Source: JBGQDM01 sp041495845
GTDB lineage: Bacteria; Acidobacteriota; Terriglobia; Terriglobales; Acidobacteriaceae
Length of the DNA: 64,000 nt
NCBI GenBank assembly: GCA_041495845.1
Contig: JBGQDM010000003.1
Coordinates: 1-64,000 of the forward strand
Direction: 5' to 3'
Position numbers and translations under genes: made by a program. This document shows, piece by piece, positions 34,274 to 43,254 of this stretch. The number at the start of each line of letters is the position of its first letter. Position 1 is the first letter of the stretch. The notes below the pieces were generated by a model that did not search any database, was not told the DNA's origin, and was given only the letters and a program-made list of their open reading frames with translations.

Positions 34274-35920
34274 TCAATTTGCCGAACTCAACGCTGGCGC
34301 CGGGTACTCCGGCAGTTTGTCTTTGCTATCGTTGGCTCGTTTGACTTGCAGTTCCTCAAACAGCAGCGACGGCACGATTACCGACTGCGGCACGGGATCG
34401 GCGGAATTGTCGGCGGTGGCGTCGTTGCCGGCAGCCAGCAAATCGCTGCGCAACGCGCGGGTGTCGAGCTCGCCGAATACCGCTCCCCGCACCAGCTCTT
34501 CCCGCCCATCTTTCGCCCAGACGCGATAGAGCAAGCGGGGCCGCAGGCGCACGCCCAGAGTTTCGACGATATAGCCATAGGCCAGTTCTTTTTCCCGGCA
34601 GATCTCGATCAGCTTGTTCTTGAGCTCGGCAGGCGAAAGCGTTTCCGTGGCGCTGACCACCAGAGTGCTATAGGCAGCTTCCGGCCAGCTGAAGGGCAAA
34701 GCTCGCCCGTGGCCATTGGAATCCGGAAAATCGCGAATCGGCTGACGGCTGGTGAGGTAGCTGACCAGCCGGCCTTGGTCCACCAGCGTGATGGGTTGAC
34801 CGGCTACACCTTCGTCGTCCACCGCGTAACCGCCGAGGAGTGCGTGTCCGCCAAAGCTGTTCAACGCCGGATCGTCCTTGACGGTGAGAAACGGTGGCAG
34901 CACCCGGCTCTTGTACTCCGCCGACCATTCGCCGGTCGTACGCGCGGGTTTGCCCAACTCCGGCCGCTGGCCCAGAACATTTCGTCCCACCAGCGTGCTG
35001 ACTACATCCGCAGCGGCGGAGGGGCGGAACAGCACCGGCCCGCGATACTCCTCGTCCGCCAGGGGCGCGATGCGCATCTGCTCCAGCGAATCCAGCATGT
35101 CGGCCATACGCTTGAGCCAGGCTTCCCGTGCGGGCAGCTCCTTGGCGTTGCTGGTGAGCTCCTGGATGCCGCGTTCCAGACGCATTCCGTCTTCTGCCTG
35201 GGTACTCCCCCCGCAATTCAACTGATAGGAGTTGCGCCCGTCGCGCACGATGGCGCCCTCGCTCGTCACCAGGTAGCGCGACACCGCCTGAAACCGCAGG
35301 CGGCCTTCTACCGACTCCAGCTTCGGATGGCGACGGTAGAGTGCGGTTGCTTCGAGTAGCAGATCGCGATAGGGCGCCGTGGGCGCCTCCAGCCTGGCCG
35401 TTGCCGCGAGCCGTTCCACTGCCGGCACACGTGCAAAATCATCCAGCGGATGTTCAATGGTGAGTTGCTTCAACTGCGCCTGCTTCTGGGTAAAGTTCTC
35501 TGTGGCCTGCTTGTAGGCGCGGTCGGTGGCCAGCCAGAGCGCATGGCGCAGCGCCAGGTTGTCGTTGTCGAGCGGGGCCACGTTGGTCAAGCCTTCGCCG
35601 CGGCCGATGGAGCTGTCTTGCTTGTAGTCTCCCACGCGCACCACGACGCGCAAGATGCGGCTCTGGATGCGGTTCTCGCGCCGCAGCGAACCAAACGCCG
35701 CTTCCGCCGAATACTCGTCCAACTCCACGATGCGGTACTCGATGTAGTAGGGCGTAGCCACGTTGTCCAGCTTGAGCCGGGACTGCGAGCGGTGCAGTTC
35801 CTCCAGCATGGCGCGGAGGACGGGGTCTTTTTGCGCCTCCGTATTTTCAGCGGCGACGGCAGGAAGCTGGGTGACGGCAACCAGAAGCAGCAGGAGAGCA
35901 CCGAGCAATCTCGTCTTCAT
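34274..35920 (-). CDS. Secreted TldD/PmbA-like protein lacking the metal motif
   Basis: 548 residues. It begins with a signal peptide (LLGALLLLLVAVTQLPAVAA). The PmbA/TldE-like fold shows in YSAEAAFGSLRRENRIQ and VKDDPALNSFGGHALLGGYA, VDDEGVAGQP, LTSRQPIRDFPDSNGHGRAL. At the position where its neighbour has HExxxH it reads VVSTLVGRNVLGQ, so it should be non-catalytic, as TldE is in the TldD-TldE heterodimer. Its ATG overlaps the stop of the next gene (35917-35920, ATGA), so the two are translationally coupled. Cytoplasmic TldD/E process peptides; the signal peptides here suggest a periplasmic version. Confidence 0.82.
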   Translation of the reverse strand: MKTRLLGALLLLLVAVTQLPAVAAENTEAQKDPVLRAMLEELHRSQSRLKLDNVATPYYIEYRIVELDEYSAEAAFGSLRRENRIQSRILRVVVRVGDYKQDSSIGRGEGLTNVAPLDNDNLALRHALWLATDRAYKQATENFTQKQAQLKQLTIEHPLDDFARVPAVERLAATARLEAPTAPYRDLLLEATALYRRHPKLESVEGRLRFQAVSRYLVTSEGAIVRDGRNSYQLNCGGSTQAEDGMRLERGIQELTSNAKELPAREAWLKRMADMLDSLEQMRIAPLADEEYRGPVLFRPSAAADVVSTLVGRNVLGQRPELGKPARTTGEWSAEYKSRVLPPFLTVKDDPALNSFGGHALLGGYAVDDEGVAGQPITLVDQGRLVSYLTSRQPIRDFPDSNGHGRALPFSWPEAAYSTLVVSATETLSPAELKNKLIEICREKELAYGYIVETLGVRLRPRLLYRVWAKDGREELVRGAVFGELDTRALRSDLLAAGNDATADNSADPVPQSVIVPSLLFEELQVKRANDSKDKLPEYPAPALSSAN

Positions 35921-37638
35921 CGGGAAACTCCGTTGGCCGGCGCTTTGTCCGCGCCCGGAGGTGGAAGAATAGGCGGACGCATGTGTTCGTGCGCGCGCTT
36001 CTGCACCTCGATTTCAGAAAACAGCATGGCCGGCGCCGCCGCCGCGACGGGCACCTGTCCCGACTCGGCGCCGCAAATGCCATTGAAGACGGCCTGCGTG
36101 TCGCCCGTAACTAGAATCCGGTTCAACGCCGCCAGCGGCGTGCCCACAATGTCTACCCCCCGCACCAGTTCATCGGGACGATTGTCGGCGTAGACCTTCC
36201 ACACCATCACGGGCAACACCTGAAACGCTTGCGGAGCGGCGCGCGAGGTCAATGTGAATCCGCCCTGGATGTCCTCAAAGTAGAGTCCATAGGGTTTGCC
36301 CTGCTTGCGGACTTCCGCCTGCAGTTGCTGCCGTATCTGCGCATCCGGCACGCTGTGGGTGGAACTGACGATCAGATTGCCTTGCCGTCCGATGGGCATC
36401 AGTCCGCCCTGGCTGCGGCCGTGGCCGTTGGACTGGCTGAAATTCTTCACCGGGATGCGCGACATCAGAAAATTTTTCAGAATGCCTTTTTGGATGACTT
36501 CCACCCGGCGCGCCGGTATGCCTTCATCATCAAAGCGATACCAGCCAGCCAGTTCCACGCCGTTGAGTTGGCGCAGCGTGGGATCATCGGCAACCGACAG
36601 AAAATCTGGCAACACGGCTTGGTTCACTTTGCGCGTGAAGGTCTGGCCTTCGTCATCGCCACGTTGGCGGTGACCTTCGAGACGGTGTCCGAGCACCTCG
36701 TGGAAAAACACCGCGGCGGCGCGCCCAGAGAGAAGCGCAGGCACAGTAGCGGGTTCAGCCAAAGGCGCGGTCCGCAACGCCTTGAGATCGGCGGCCATCT
36801 TCTCTACCCGCGCCGTGATCTCCGCATCGCTCGGCAGCTTTTCCGGCGTGGCCGCTTGAAACGTTTCCACCCGCAGCAGTTCCATGCCGTCGTCGGCGCG
36901 AACCGTTGCCATCACTTGCAGGCGGACCACCTGCTCCGGCGTGGCCAGGCGGCTGCCCTCGCTGGAAACGAAGTGCGAGCGCGTGTCTTCCACCAGCAAG
37001 GTGGCGGCTGATTCCTCCACCTCCGGATGCGAGCGAAAGAGTCCGGAATAGCGGCGCAAGCGCGCCTCCCACTCGGTGCGATTCAAGTCCAGGCGGGCGG
37101 GAAAAGGAGTGACGGAATTCTGCGGCGCTTCTTGGGAAAAGTCTGGGGAATCGTCGTCTTCTTTGGCCCGTACCGCGGTCTGGGTCTTGACGTTGGCCAG
37201 TGCGCGTTCGGCCTTGCGGTACTGCTCGTAAGTGAGCCGCCACAAACTGCGCGCGATGGCGTCGCGATCGTCACCCCCGGGTAGAAATCCGGAACTGATA
37301 CCGGAGCTGCGGCTCTCGTCGTGGGTGTTGTCCAGTGCCGTGCTGCCGGTGTGCAACACCACGTCGGCGCGACGCGTGGCCACCTGCGTGGAAGCCAGCA
37401 GTGCTCCCTGGCTGGCCGCGATCACCGTGAAGTCCTGATCGTAGACGGTGTAGCTCAGGTAATAAGGCGGGGGATCGAGTTTGCCCAACTCGGCTTGCGC
37501 CCGATGGAGTTCGCTCTCCATCACACTGAGCAGCGGCGGCGGCGAAGCGGGATCAGCACCGCTGGCTCCGGTGGGGGCGAGGGCAAGAACGGCGAAGGCA
37601 ACAAGAGGCAGGAAGGCGGCGCGCGAGGGAGACGACAT
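35917..37638 (-). CDS. Secreted TldD-like metallopeptidase
   Basis: 573 residues with a signal peptide (FLPLVAFAVLALAPTGASGA). The TldD zinc motif HEVLGH (His313, Glu314, His317) is intact within AAVFFHEVLGHRLEGHRQRG, followed by SVADDPTLRQLNGVELAGWY, DDEGIPARRVEVI and the NGHGRSQG loop. It is the catalytic partner of the PmbA-like gene that overlaps it by 4 bases. A terminator-like hairpin at 37714-37739 isolates it from the gvpL-like gene upstream, and it has its own start region. Confidence 0.85.
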   Translation of the reverse strand: MSSPSRAAFLPLVAFAVLALAPTGASGADPASPPPLLSVMESELHRAQAELGKLDPPPYYLSYTVYDQDFTVIAASQGALLASTQVATRRADVVLHTGSTALDNTHDESRSSGISSGFLPGGDDRDAIARSLWRLTYEQYRKAERALANVKTQTAVRAKEDDDSPDFSQEAPQNSVTPFPARLDLNRTEWEARLRRYSGLFRSHPEVEESAATLLVEDTRSHFVSSEGSRLATPEQVVRLQVMATVRADDGMELLRVETFQAATPEKLPSDAEITARVEKMAADLKALRTAPLAEPATVPALLSGRAAAVFFHEVLGHRLEGHRQRGDDEGQTFTRKVNQAVLPDFLSVADDPTLRQLNGVELAGWYRFDDEGIPARRVEVIQKGILKNFLMSRIPVKNFSQSNGHGRSQGGLMPIGRQGNLIVSSTHSVPDAQIRQQLQAEVRKQGKPYGLYFEDIQGGFTLTSRAAPQAFQVLPVMVWKVYADNRPDELVRGVDIVGTPLAALNRILVTGDTQAVFNGICGAESGQVPVAAAAPAMLFSEIEVQKRAHEHMRPPILPPPGADKAPANGVSR

Positions 37639-37713
37639 GCGCCCTCAAGTGTAAACGAGAGGAGACGCCTGCGGCATGAAATGGGTTGGAAACACAGCCA
37701 CCACAAAAAACGC

Positions 37714-37739
37714 GGCCCGGTTGAATTGTCAACCGGGCC
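37714..37739 (-). terminator. Minus-strand rho-independent terminator
   Basis: An 11-bp perfect stem (GGCCCGGTTGA with TCAACCGGGCC) and a 4-base loop, followed on the minus strand by GCGTTTTTTG. It would stop transcripts from the gvpL-like gene before the TldD-like gene. Confidence 0.8.
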
Positions 37740-38126
37740 ACCGTGAAAAAGAGGCAAGAGGATTTTAGGGTGAGCGAAGCGGGGTGCGCTTCCGACGGGC
37801 GGAATACGCCTGCATTGAAGGTCGAGAACGGTGGATTGGCGAGTTCATTTCGAGGGTACAGCCTCTTTTGTTGTACCTTCAGAATGCATTTGCCGAGCCA
37901 AAAGTCTGGCCCGGTGCGCGCTGGTTGAGGTTTGACCTAAGTAGTTGAAAAATATGAGGCGGCGCAACGGCCAACTTCCCCGCCCGCGCCTTGCGCTCGG
38001 GTTCGACATGCAGCCAGATGCACATGTTGGTCTACTTGACTGCTGCTGGCGGGTTCAGCGGCCCCAAAAGCGGCGAGGGGCGCGCGTTGCCGCGCACCCC
38101 TCATTCGCTCGTGTCTCAGAGATCCC
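37740..38126. other. Gap with no supported gene
   Basis: I see no convincing coding region here. A weak hairpin GGTACA (37855-37860) / TGTACC (37872-37877) is present. Short open frames on both strands lack ribosome sites and family features. Confidence 0.5.
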
Positions 38127-38873
38127 CTAGCTGCTTCCGGTTCCCGTCCGTAGCTTGCCGGGCAGGAAGTGGTAGGGCGGCCACGGACCACTCAACACCA
38201 GGTCGCAATTCTTGAACTGGCGGGTGGCCATGTTGTAGCGGTTTTGGTACTTGGCGATGGACTTGGTGTCAATCAGGTGGGCGATGTCGAGCAGCATGCC
38301 GGTGGCGTCAACCTTGCGGCAGCTGACTTCCGCCTCCAGCGGGTTGAATAGCTTATGCACCTGCACCGTAATGGAGCGTGCTTTGCTGTGCCGTTCGCGT
38401 TCCTTGGAGGCTTTGACCCGGAGCTTGCTCAGGTAGTCGCCGCCCACGGTATTGGGCAGCTCCACATCGTCAAGAAAATTCTTGAGCGAGCCGTCGCGGA
38501 GCACTAACTTGATGTGCATCTCGGACTTACCCCGCAGCTTTTCCACGCTCTGACCGAAAGCCCGGCGGTTGGAGCGCACCGATTGACGCAGCGCTTCGTC
38601 ATTCTCGAAGATCGTGCCGAAGCGGAAGGGAAGCACCGTGCCCAGGCGGAAGCAGCTGCTTACCACGCGAGCATGTTCCACCAGGGTTTTTTGGTCCAGC
38701 TTGGTGGCTGCGCGCTCTACTTCGCTGACCGTGACCGCGAATTCCCCGCTGGGATAGCCGAATACAGGAGCGTCGCCGATGCCTTGGACACCTTCGAGCA
38801 AGAACGGTTTACGGGAACGAACACCATTGGAGAGGGTCTGTAATTCAGTGAGACAGTATGCGTACCACGCCAT
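38127..38873 (-). CDS. GvpL/GvpF family gas-vesicle-type protein
   Basis: 248 residues. The two-domain GvpF/L pattern is visible: N-terminal AWYAYCLTELQ and EFAVTVSEVERA; VVSSCFRLGTVLPFRFGTIF; the middle KFRGKSEMHIKLVLR-like segment (EKLRGKSEMHIKLVLRDGS); and the C-terminal CDLVLSGPWPPYHF. In gas-vesicle producers GvpF/L accompanies GvpA. No gvpA, gvpN or other gvp gene is nearby, so this is an orphan with an unknown role. A GGAGGAAGC ribosome site precedes the ATG at 38873. Confidence 0.85.
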   Translation of the reverse strand: MAWYAYCLTELQTLSNGVRSRKPFLLEGVQGIGDAPVFGYPSGEFAVTVSEVERAATKLDQKTLVEHARVVSSCFRLGTVLPFRFGTIFENDEALRQSVRSNRRAFGQSVEKLRGKSEMHIKLVLRDGSLKNFLDDVELPNTVGGDYLSKLRVKASKERERHSKARSITVQVHKLFNPLEAEVSCRKVDATGMLLDIAHLIDTKSIAKYQNRYNMATRQFKNCDLVLSGPWPPYHFLPGKLRTGTGSS

Positions 38874-39114
38874 GCGCTTCCTCCGAACCTGGGGACGCCC
38901 AGTGCTCAGTTCACAGCGAATTGTTTATCTCAACCTGGAAGAAAGGGCAGTACTACGTGAGGCGGAGCGCCAATTACGCACTCCAGTATGAAGTCTACTG
39001 CTCGCAGTTACTGATTGCAACAGAAATGAAACAATCCGATGCGAAAAAACGTTTTAGCATGCAAGAATCTGCATCCTGATTCAGATTGAGACGGCAAATA
39101 TGGCTGGCGGTCAA

Positions 39115-40689
39115 CTAACTCTTGCTCGACGACTTCTGTTTCTGCGTCGCCCGCACTCGCGCCCGCTCCTGTAACTCGTGCCAGGCCACGCGGCTCATTT
39201 CCGACGTCGGCGCGGGCTTCCCCGTCCATATCTCAAACTGCCGCGCCGCCTGCTGTACGAACATCTCCATGCCGGAAATAATCTCGGCGCCTTTCGCCTT
39301 GGCGGCGGCAAGCAACGCCGTCTCGAGGGGATCGTAGACCATGTCAAAGACAATGCGGGCGCGAATCTCTTCGGGCCGCAGCGGCGATTGACGTGGGTTG
39401 GCCATACCCAATGGCGTGGCGTTGATGATGACGTCGAAGCTGAGTTTTTTCAGGTCCGCGCGGCGAATCACTTTGGCCTTGGCTTGCTTGGCCAGTTTCT
39501 GCGCCGGCGCCGACGAGCGGTTGAGAATAAACACTTCAGCGCCACGGTCACGCACCCCAAAAACTGCGGCCCGGGCGGCTCCACCCGCACCCAACACCAA
39601 CACCTTCGCGCTGTCCAGATTCAACCGCTGCTCCAGCGGTCGCACGACCCCAGCCGTATCCGTATTGAATCCGTACAGTTTGCCATCCTGAGCGCGAACC
39701 ACGGTATTGCACGCTCCAATCTTGGCGGTCAGCGCGTCCGTATTGTCCAACTCCTCGAGAATGTCCTCCTTGTAGGGCATGGTGACGCTGAGTCCGGAGA
39801 TGGGGATTTCACGCACGCAGGCCAGCAGGTCCTTCAGGCTGCGCGCCTGCAAGCTGACATAGACGGCGTTCACACTCTCGCGGCGCATGGCGGCATTCAT
39901 CAGGGCCGGGGACAGCGAATGTCCAAGCGGATCTCCGGCGACGCCGTACACGCGGGTGGCGGCGTCTACCTGGTCAATGCGAAAAACATCGCGCAGGGTC
40001 CGCGCGGTGACTTGGCCCGGCGCCGTTTCTTCTCCGGGCACGGCGGCGGCAAACGTGAACACACTGCCGGCGCGCACACTCAACACGCGACTCACAATTC
40101 CTTGCTCGCCCATGCACACGCCCACGAGGGAATGGCGATAGCTTTCCTTTTCCAGAAACTTCATCATCACCACGTTGTCATGCAGCGTGGTGGCGGTACT
40201 CACAATTTTGTAGAGGTCGGCGGGGAAGGCGGTCATGCGGGCCAGCGTCTCGCTCAGCTTGCGAGTGGCGTGAAAATCGTGAAAGGACAGAATGAGGCTG
40301 CCTTGAGCACGCAGGCGCTGCATCTGCAACGGCTTGGCTCGCAACGCGCTCTGCAGTTCTAGGTCCACCAACTGGCAGCCGGCGCCGGCGGCTTTCATCA
40401 GCAGCTCGATTTGTGAAGCGATGGAGCCGCGGAACTTGCCGCCACTGCTGGCGCGGCGACACGTGGCAATCGCAGTTACGTGGGGGTGGGTTTCCAGGAA
40501 CTGTTTGATCTTGGGCAGCGCCTGTCCCGGCCGGGCCAGGTAATCCAAACGAAACTCAAGAAAAGAGTTGTCCCGAACCAGGGCTTCTGCTTTTTGCACA
40601 AGTTCAGCGGGATTCTTGCCCACCACGGCAACGCAGACCTTGGGCAGTCGGTGGGGCTGCAGACGGGGCGTGAGGGGGCTCGCTGTCAT
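39115..40689 (-). CDS. aroDE: Bifunctional 3-dehydroquinate dehydratase / shikimate dehydrogenase
   Basis: 524 residues, fusion of two shikimate-pathway enzymes. Residues ~15-235 are a type I dehydroquinase: FLEFRLDYLARPG, LSFHDFHATRK (catalytic His), the Schiff-base Lys in ADLYKIVSTATT. Residues ~245-505 are AroE: YGVAGDPLGHSLSPALMNAA, SVTMPYKEDIL with the catalytic Lys, GFNTDTAGV, and the NADP site LVLGAGGAARAAVFG. The order DHQase-SDH is as in plants and some Acidobacteria, Planctomycetes and Chlamydiae. It carries out steps three and four of chorismate synthesis. Confidence 0.94.
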   Translation of the reverse strand: MTASPLTPRLQPHRLPKVCVAVVGKNPAELVQKAEALVRDNSFLEFRLDYLARPGQALPKIKQFLETHPHVTAIATCRRASSGGKFRGSIASQIELLMKAAGAGCQLVDLELQSALRAKPLQMQRLRAQGSLILSFHDFHATRKLSETLARMTAFPADLYKIVSTATTLHDNVVMMKFLEKESYRHSLVGVCMGEQGIVSRVLSVRAGSVFTFAAAVPGEETAPGQVTARTLRDVFRIDQVDAATRVYGVAGDPLGHSLSPALMNAAMRRESVNAVYVSLQARSLKDLLACVREIPISGLSVTMPYKEDILEELDNTDALTAKIGACNTVVRAQDGKLYGFNTDTAGVVRPLEQRLNLDSAKVLVLGAGGAARAAVFGVRDRGAEVFILNRSSAPAQKLAKQAKAKVIRRADLKKLSFDVIINATPLGMANPRQSPLRPEEIRARIVFDMVYDPLETALLAAAKAKGAEIISGMEMFVQQAARQFEIWTGKPAPTSEMSRVAWHELQERARVRATQKQKSSSKS

Positions 40690-40908
40690 GATGAAGAACG
40701 GCGGGAATCATACTCAGGCACTCGCTCCGATGCAACTCTGGTGTAACACTTCTGGCCCAAAACCTGAAAGTGGGTACCGGGCAGCGCACTAGCGTAACCT
40801 TGACCCGCCTCCCCTGGTGGGTTAGTTTTCGATTGAAAAGCCCTGTTCTACCTAGCATTTACAGTGATCTTGCGGGTTTAGGGTGGGGAGCCCGAAATCG
40901 GAGGTAAC

Positions 40909-41844
40909 ATGAAGAAAACAGGATGGTTCCTCGCGTTGTTGCTGGTGGCTAGTGGGGCGTGGGCCCAAGGCGGCCTCGCCGACGACGCCGGCACAAACGC
41001 CACAACCTTTCCGATTGAGCGGATGAAGGCGCCCACCTACGCGGACCAGTACTGCGCGGGTTTTATCACCAAGGAGCTCCTGCCCAACGCCAACTATGTG
41101 GGCGGCGGGCTGCATAGCCCCAGCACCACCAAATACACGATCGGCGACATCGTGTTTCTGACCGGCAGCGGCTACCAGCCCGGCCAGCAGCTTGAAGTGG
41201 TGCGCGAACTTCGCGATCCCAACCGTTTCGAACTCTTTGACGGCCAGCAGAAGATGATCCGGGCTGCCGGCCATCCCTATTCGGAGCTGGGCCGGGTTCG
41301 CGTTCTGGACACCCGCAACAAGACAGCGATTGCCCGGGTGGAATACAGCTGCGAGCCGATGGTGCCGGGCGACAGCCTGATCCCGTTCAGCGAGAAGCCG
41401 CAGATTACTCTGCGTGAGCCCGGGCGCCTGGATCGCTTCATGCCGGCGAACGGCAAACCGATGGGCCGAATCATCATGGCCCGGGATTTCGACTCGCAAC
41501 TCGGGTGGGGCGGCAAGGTCTACATCAATGTCGGTTCCAACCAAGGCGTCAAGGTCGGAGACTACTTCCGTGCCGTGCGCCCTTACAGCAACGATCTCAA
41601 GGATCCGGTGGACTCGTTGTCATTCAAAGCGTCTACGGTGGAAGACACGCAGCGCCGGCCAGCGTCGCTCGAAGCCGGTATGTTTACCAAGGAAGGAAGC
41701 GGCCCCGTGGTCCACGTTCGTGATTTTCCGCGCCGCGCCGTGGGCGAAATGGTGGTCCTGAGCGTGACGCCAACCACTTCTACCGCTATGGTTGTGTTTG
41801 CGGTCGAGGACGTCCATGCCGGAGACTTCGCCGAAGTGGAGTAG
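40909..41844 (+). CDS. Exported protein with FlgT-C-like domain, unknown function
   Basis: 311 residues. A clear signal peptide (KKTGWFLALLLVASGAWAQG) and a strong GGAGGTAAC ribosome site mark the start. The C-terminal third, GGKVYINVGSNQGVKVGDYF then GEMVVLSVTPTTSTAMVVFA and DVHAGDFAEVE, resembles the FlgT C-terminal/SH3-like repeat seen in many envelope proteins. The N-terminal part contains PTYADQYCAGFITKELLPNA and a second Cys at YSCEPM, possibly a disulphide. A likely periplasmic protein, possibly LysM- or peptidoglycan-related; not identified. It is transcribed convergently with ammA. Confidence 0.75.
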   Translation: MKKTGWFLALLLVASGAWAQGGLADDAGTNATTFPIERMKAPTYADQYCAGFITKELLPNANYVGGGLHSPSTTKYTIGDIVFLTGSGYQPGQQLEVVRELRDPNRFELFDGQQKMIRAAGHPYSELGRVRVLDTRNKTAIARVEYSCEPMVPGDSLIPFSEKPQITLREPGRLDRFMPANGKPMGRIIMARDFDSQLGWGGKVYINVGSNQGVKVGDYFRAVRPYSNDLKDPVDSLSFKASTVEDTQRRPASLEAGMFTKEGSGPVVHVRDFPRRAVGEMVVLSVTPTTSTAMVVFAVEDVHAGDFAEVE

Positions 41845-41899
41845 GCGAAGCTCCACGGGAAAATCAACAAAATACCAGGCGGGGAGGGCAACCTCCCCG

Positions 41900-42466
41900 C
41901 TAATTCTTTTCCGGCTCCATATCGCCAAACACTTCTGCCGTGAACCCCTCAATCCGCACTCCTTCCTGTTGCCAGGCACCGCGCGGAAGCCCCGCTTTAC
42001 GACAGGTTTGTTCCAGGAACGTCGTGCGGTCCCACTGGTGTTCCAGCGGTACTTGCGGGAGAAGCAGGCCACGATGCTGGCGCAGCGTGATCACCAAACC
42101 GTGCCGCCCGATTTCCACGTCCGCGGGCGCGATGGGTTGCGGGCGGGAGAGCACGCTGATTTCTACCTGCAGGTGGGGAGCCTCTTCCTGGGTCACGAGC
42201 GGGAAGCGCGAGTCCTCAAAGGCAGCGGCCCGAGCCGTCTCGGCTACGGTCTGATACAAGGAGGTGATAGGCAGGACGAAACCCACACAACCCCGTAACG
42301 CGCCTCTGAGGTGCAGCGTGGTGAACGCGCCGCGCGCTTCAGCAAGATGGGGCGACGGAGGCTCGAGGTTGAGCGCGGCTCCGGAAAACTCCGCCGCAAT
42401 CGAGTCGTGCGCCAGTTGCAGCAGTTGTTGCCGTTCCTGCGGCGAGTATTCGGTCGGGCCGCTCAC
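41900..42466 (-). CDS. AmmeMemoRadiSam system protein A (AMMECR1 domain)
   Basis: 188 residues. The AMMECR1 fold shows in YSPQERQQLLQLAHDSIAAE, GAFTTLHLRGALRGCVGFVL (the conserved L-R-G-C-x-G segment), AAFEDSRFPLVTQEE and LQVEISVLSRPQPI, ending with GAWQQEGVRIEGFTAEVF. The family is often linked to Memo and radical SAM proteins; neither is adjacent here. GTG 42466 is chosen because GGGGGAA lies upstream and the family N-terminus begins there; the frame stays open much further upstream, but only as a shadow of pgsA. Confidence 0.87.
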   Translation of the reverse strand: MSGPTEYSPQERQQLLQLAHDSIAAEFSGAALNLEPPSPHLAEARGAFTTLHLRGALRGCVGFVLPITSLYQTVAETARAAAFEDSRFPLVTQEEAPHLQVEISVLSRPQPIAPADVEIGRHGLVITLRQHRGLLLPQVPLEHQWDRTTFLEQTCRKAGLPRGAWQQEGVRIEGFTAEVFGDMEPEKN

Positions 42467-42486
42467 GGGAGTTCCCCCGGAAACAA

Positions 42487-43203
42487 TCAGGACGTCGGTT
42501 GGCGGTTGACGGCGACCACAGCCTTCCGCCGGCGGCTGAGGATGAATGCACGGCGACGGCGTTTCTCCACGCGCCGGTCGAGGTGCGACCAAAAGGCGAC
42601 AAAATAATCCACCGCCGACCACGCCGAAAGTACCAGCATCACCCACAGCGCGAGCACGGCAATCCAGTGCACGGGAACGATGACGAAACCAAAATTCCAG
42701 ATGTCCCAACGATGATCGAGAATCGCCGCGACCACGCAAACAATCTGGACGAACATCTTGAACTTCCCGAGATCGCTGGCTTCGATGGTGAAGCCTTCGG
42801 AGGCGGCGATGGAACGCAGACCGCTGACCAGAAATTCGCGCCCAATTACCACCACCGCGATCCAGGCCGGAACCATGCGCGGATTGAACTGAACCAGAGT
42901 AATGAAAGCGGCGGCGATGAGCAGTTTGTCGGCGACGGGATCCAGCAGAATGCCTAGCGCGGTTACTTGACCCCGCCGGCGCGCCAGGTAGCCGTCCAGC
43001 CCATCGGTAATCGAGGCGGCGATAAACACCAGCGAGGCAACCAGTTCCCGTTCGCCGGGCACGGCGGCAAACCGGCTGCTCGAGAGAATCCAGATAAGCA
43101 GTGGGACCGCCAGAATTCTCGAAAACGTGATGGAGTTGGGCAGATTCACAAGGGACGACGGACACGGCCCAAAACGCCGCGGAACGACTCGATTATCCTC
43201 CAC
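42487..43203 (-). CDS. pgsA: CDP-diacylglycerol--glycerol-3-phosphate 3-phosphatidyltransferase
   Basis: 238 residues, integral membrane CDP-alcohol phosphatidyltransferase. The signature DGLDGYLARRRGQVTALG with following LLDPVADK (D-G-x2-D-G-x2-A-R-x8-G-x3-D-x3-D) is complete. It makes phosphatidylglycerol phosphate, precursor of PG and cardiolipin. The N-terminus LPNSITFSRILAVPL is typical; the GTG at 43203 adds ~20 residues that may not be translated (another GTG precedes NLPNSITF). The C-terminal tail is Arg-rich. It is 20 bases before ammA. Confidence 0.9.
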   Translation of the reverse strand: MEDNRVVPRRFGPCPSSLVNLPNSITFSRILAVPLLIWILSSSRFAAVPGERELVASLVFIAASITDGLDGYLARRRGQVTALGILLDPVADKLLIAAAFITLVQFNPRMVPAWIAVVVIGREFLVSGLRSIAASEGFTIEASDLGKFKMFVQIVCVVAAILDHRWDIWNFGFVIVPVHWIAVLALWVMLVLSAWSAVDYFVAFWSHLDRRVEKRRRRAFILSRRRKAVVAVNRQPTS

Positions 43204-43254
43204 GGGAGAAGCGAACGCAAACCCTGGGCAGCGCCAAAGGGGATGGCCTGCAGC

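Noticed and set aside
34133..35359. A 408-codon open frame antisense to the PmbA-like gene
   Set aside because: Shadow of a strongly supported gene; the sequence is Gln/His/Arg-rich without domains.
40833..40860. TTGAAA with a downstream TAGCAT/CATTTA as promoter of the FlgT-C-like gene
   Set aside because: The spacing and the -10 match are poor; only the ribosome site is convincing.
42467..43165. Upstream continuation of the ammA reading frame, suggesting a fusion
   Set aside because: It is an out-of-frame shadow of pgsA, with Arg/Gly/Ser-rich nonsense sequence.
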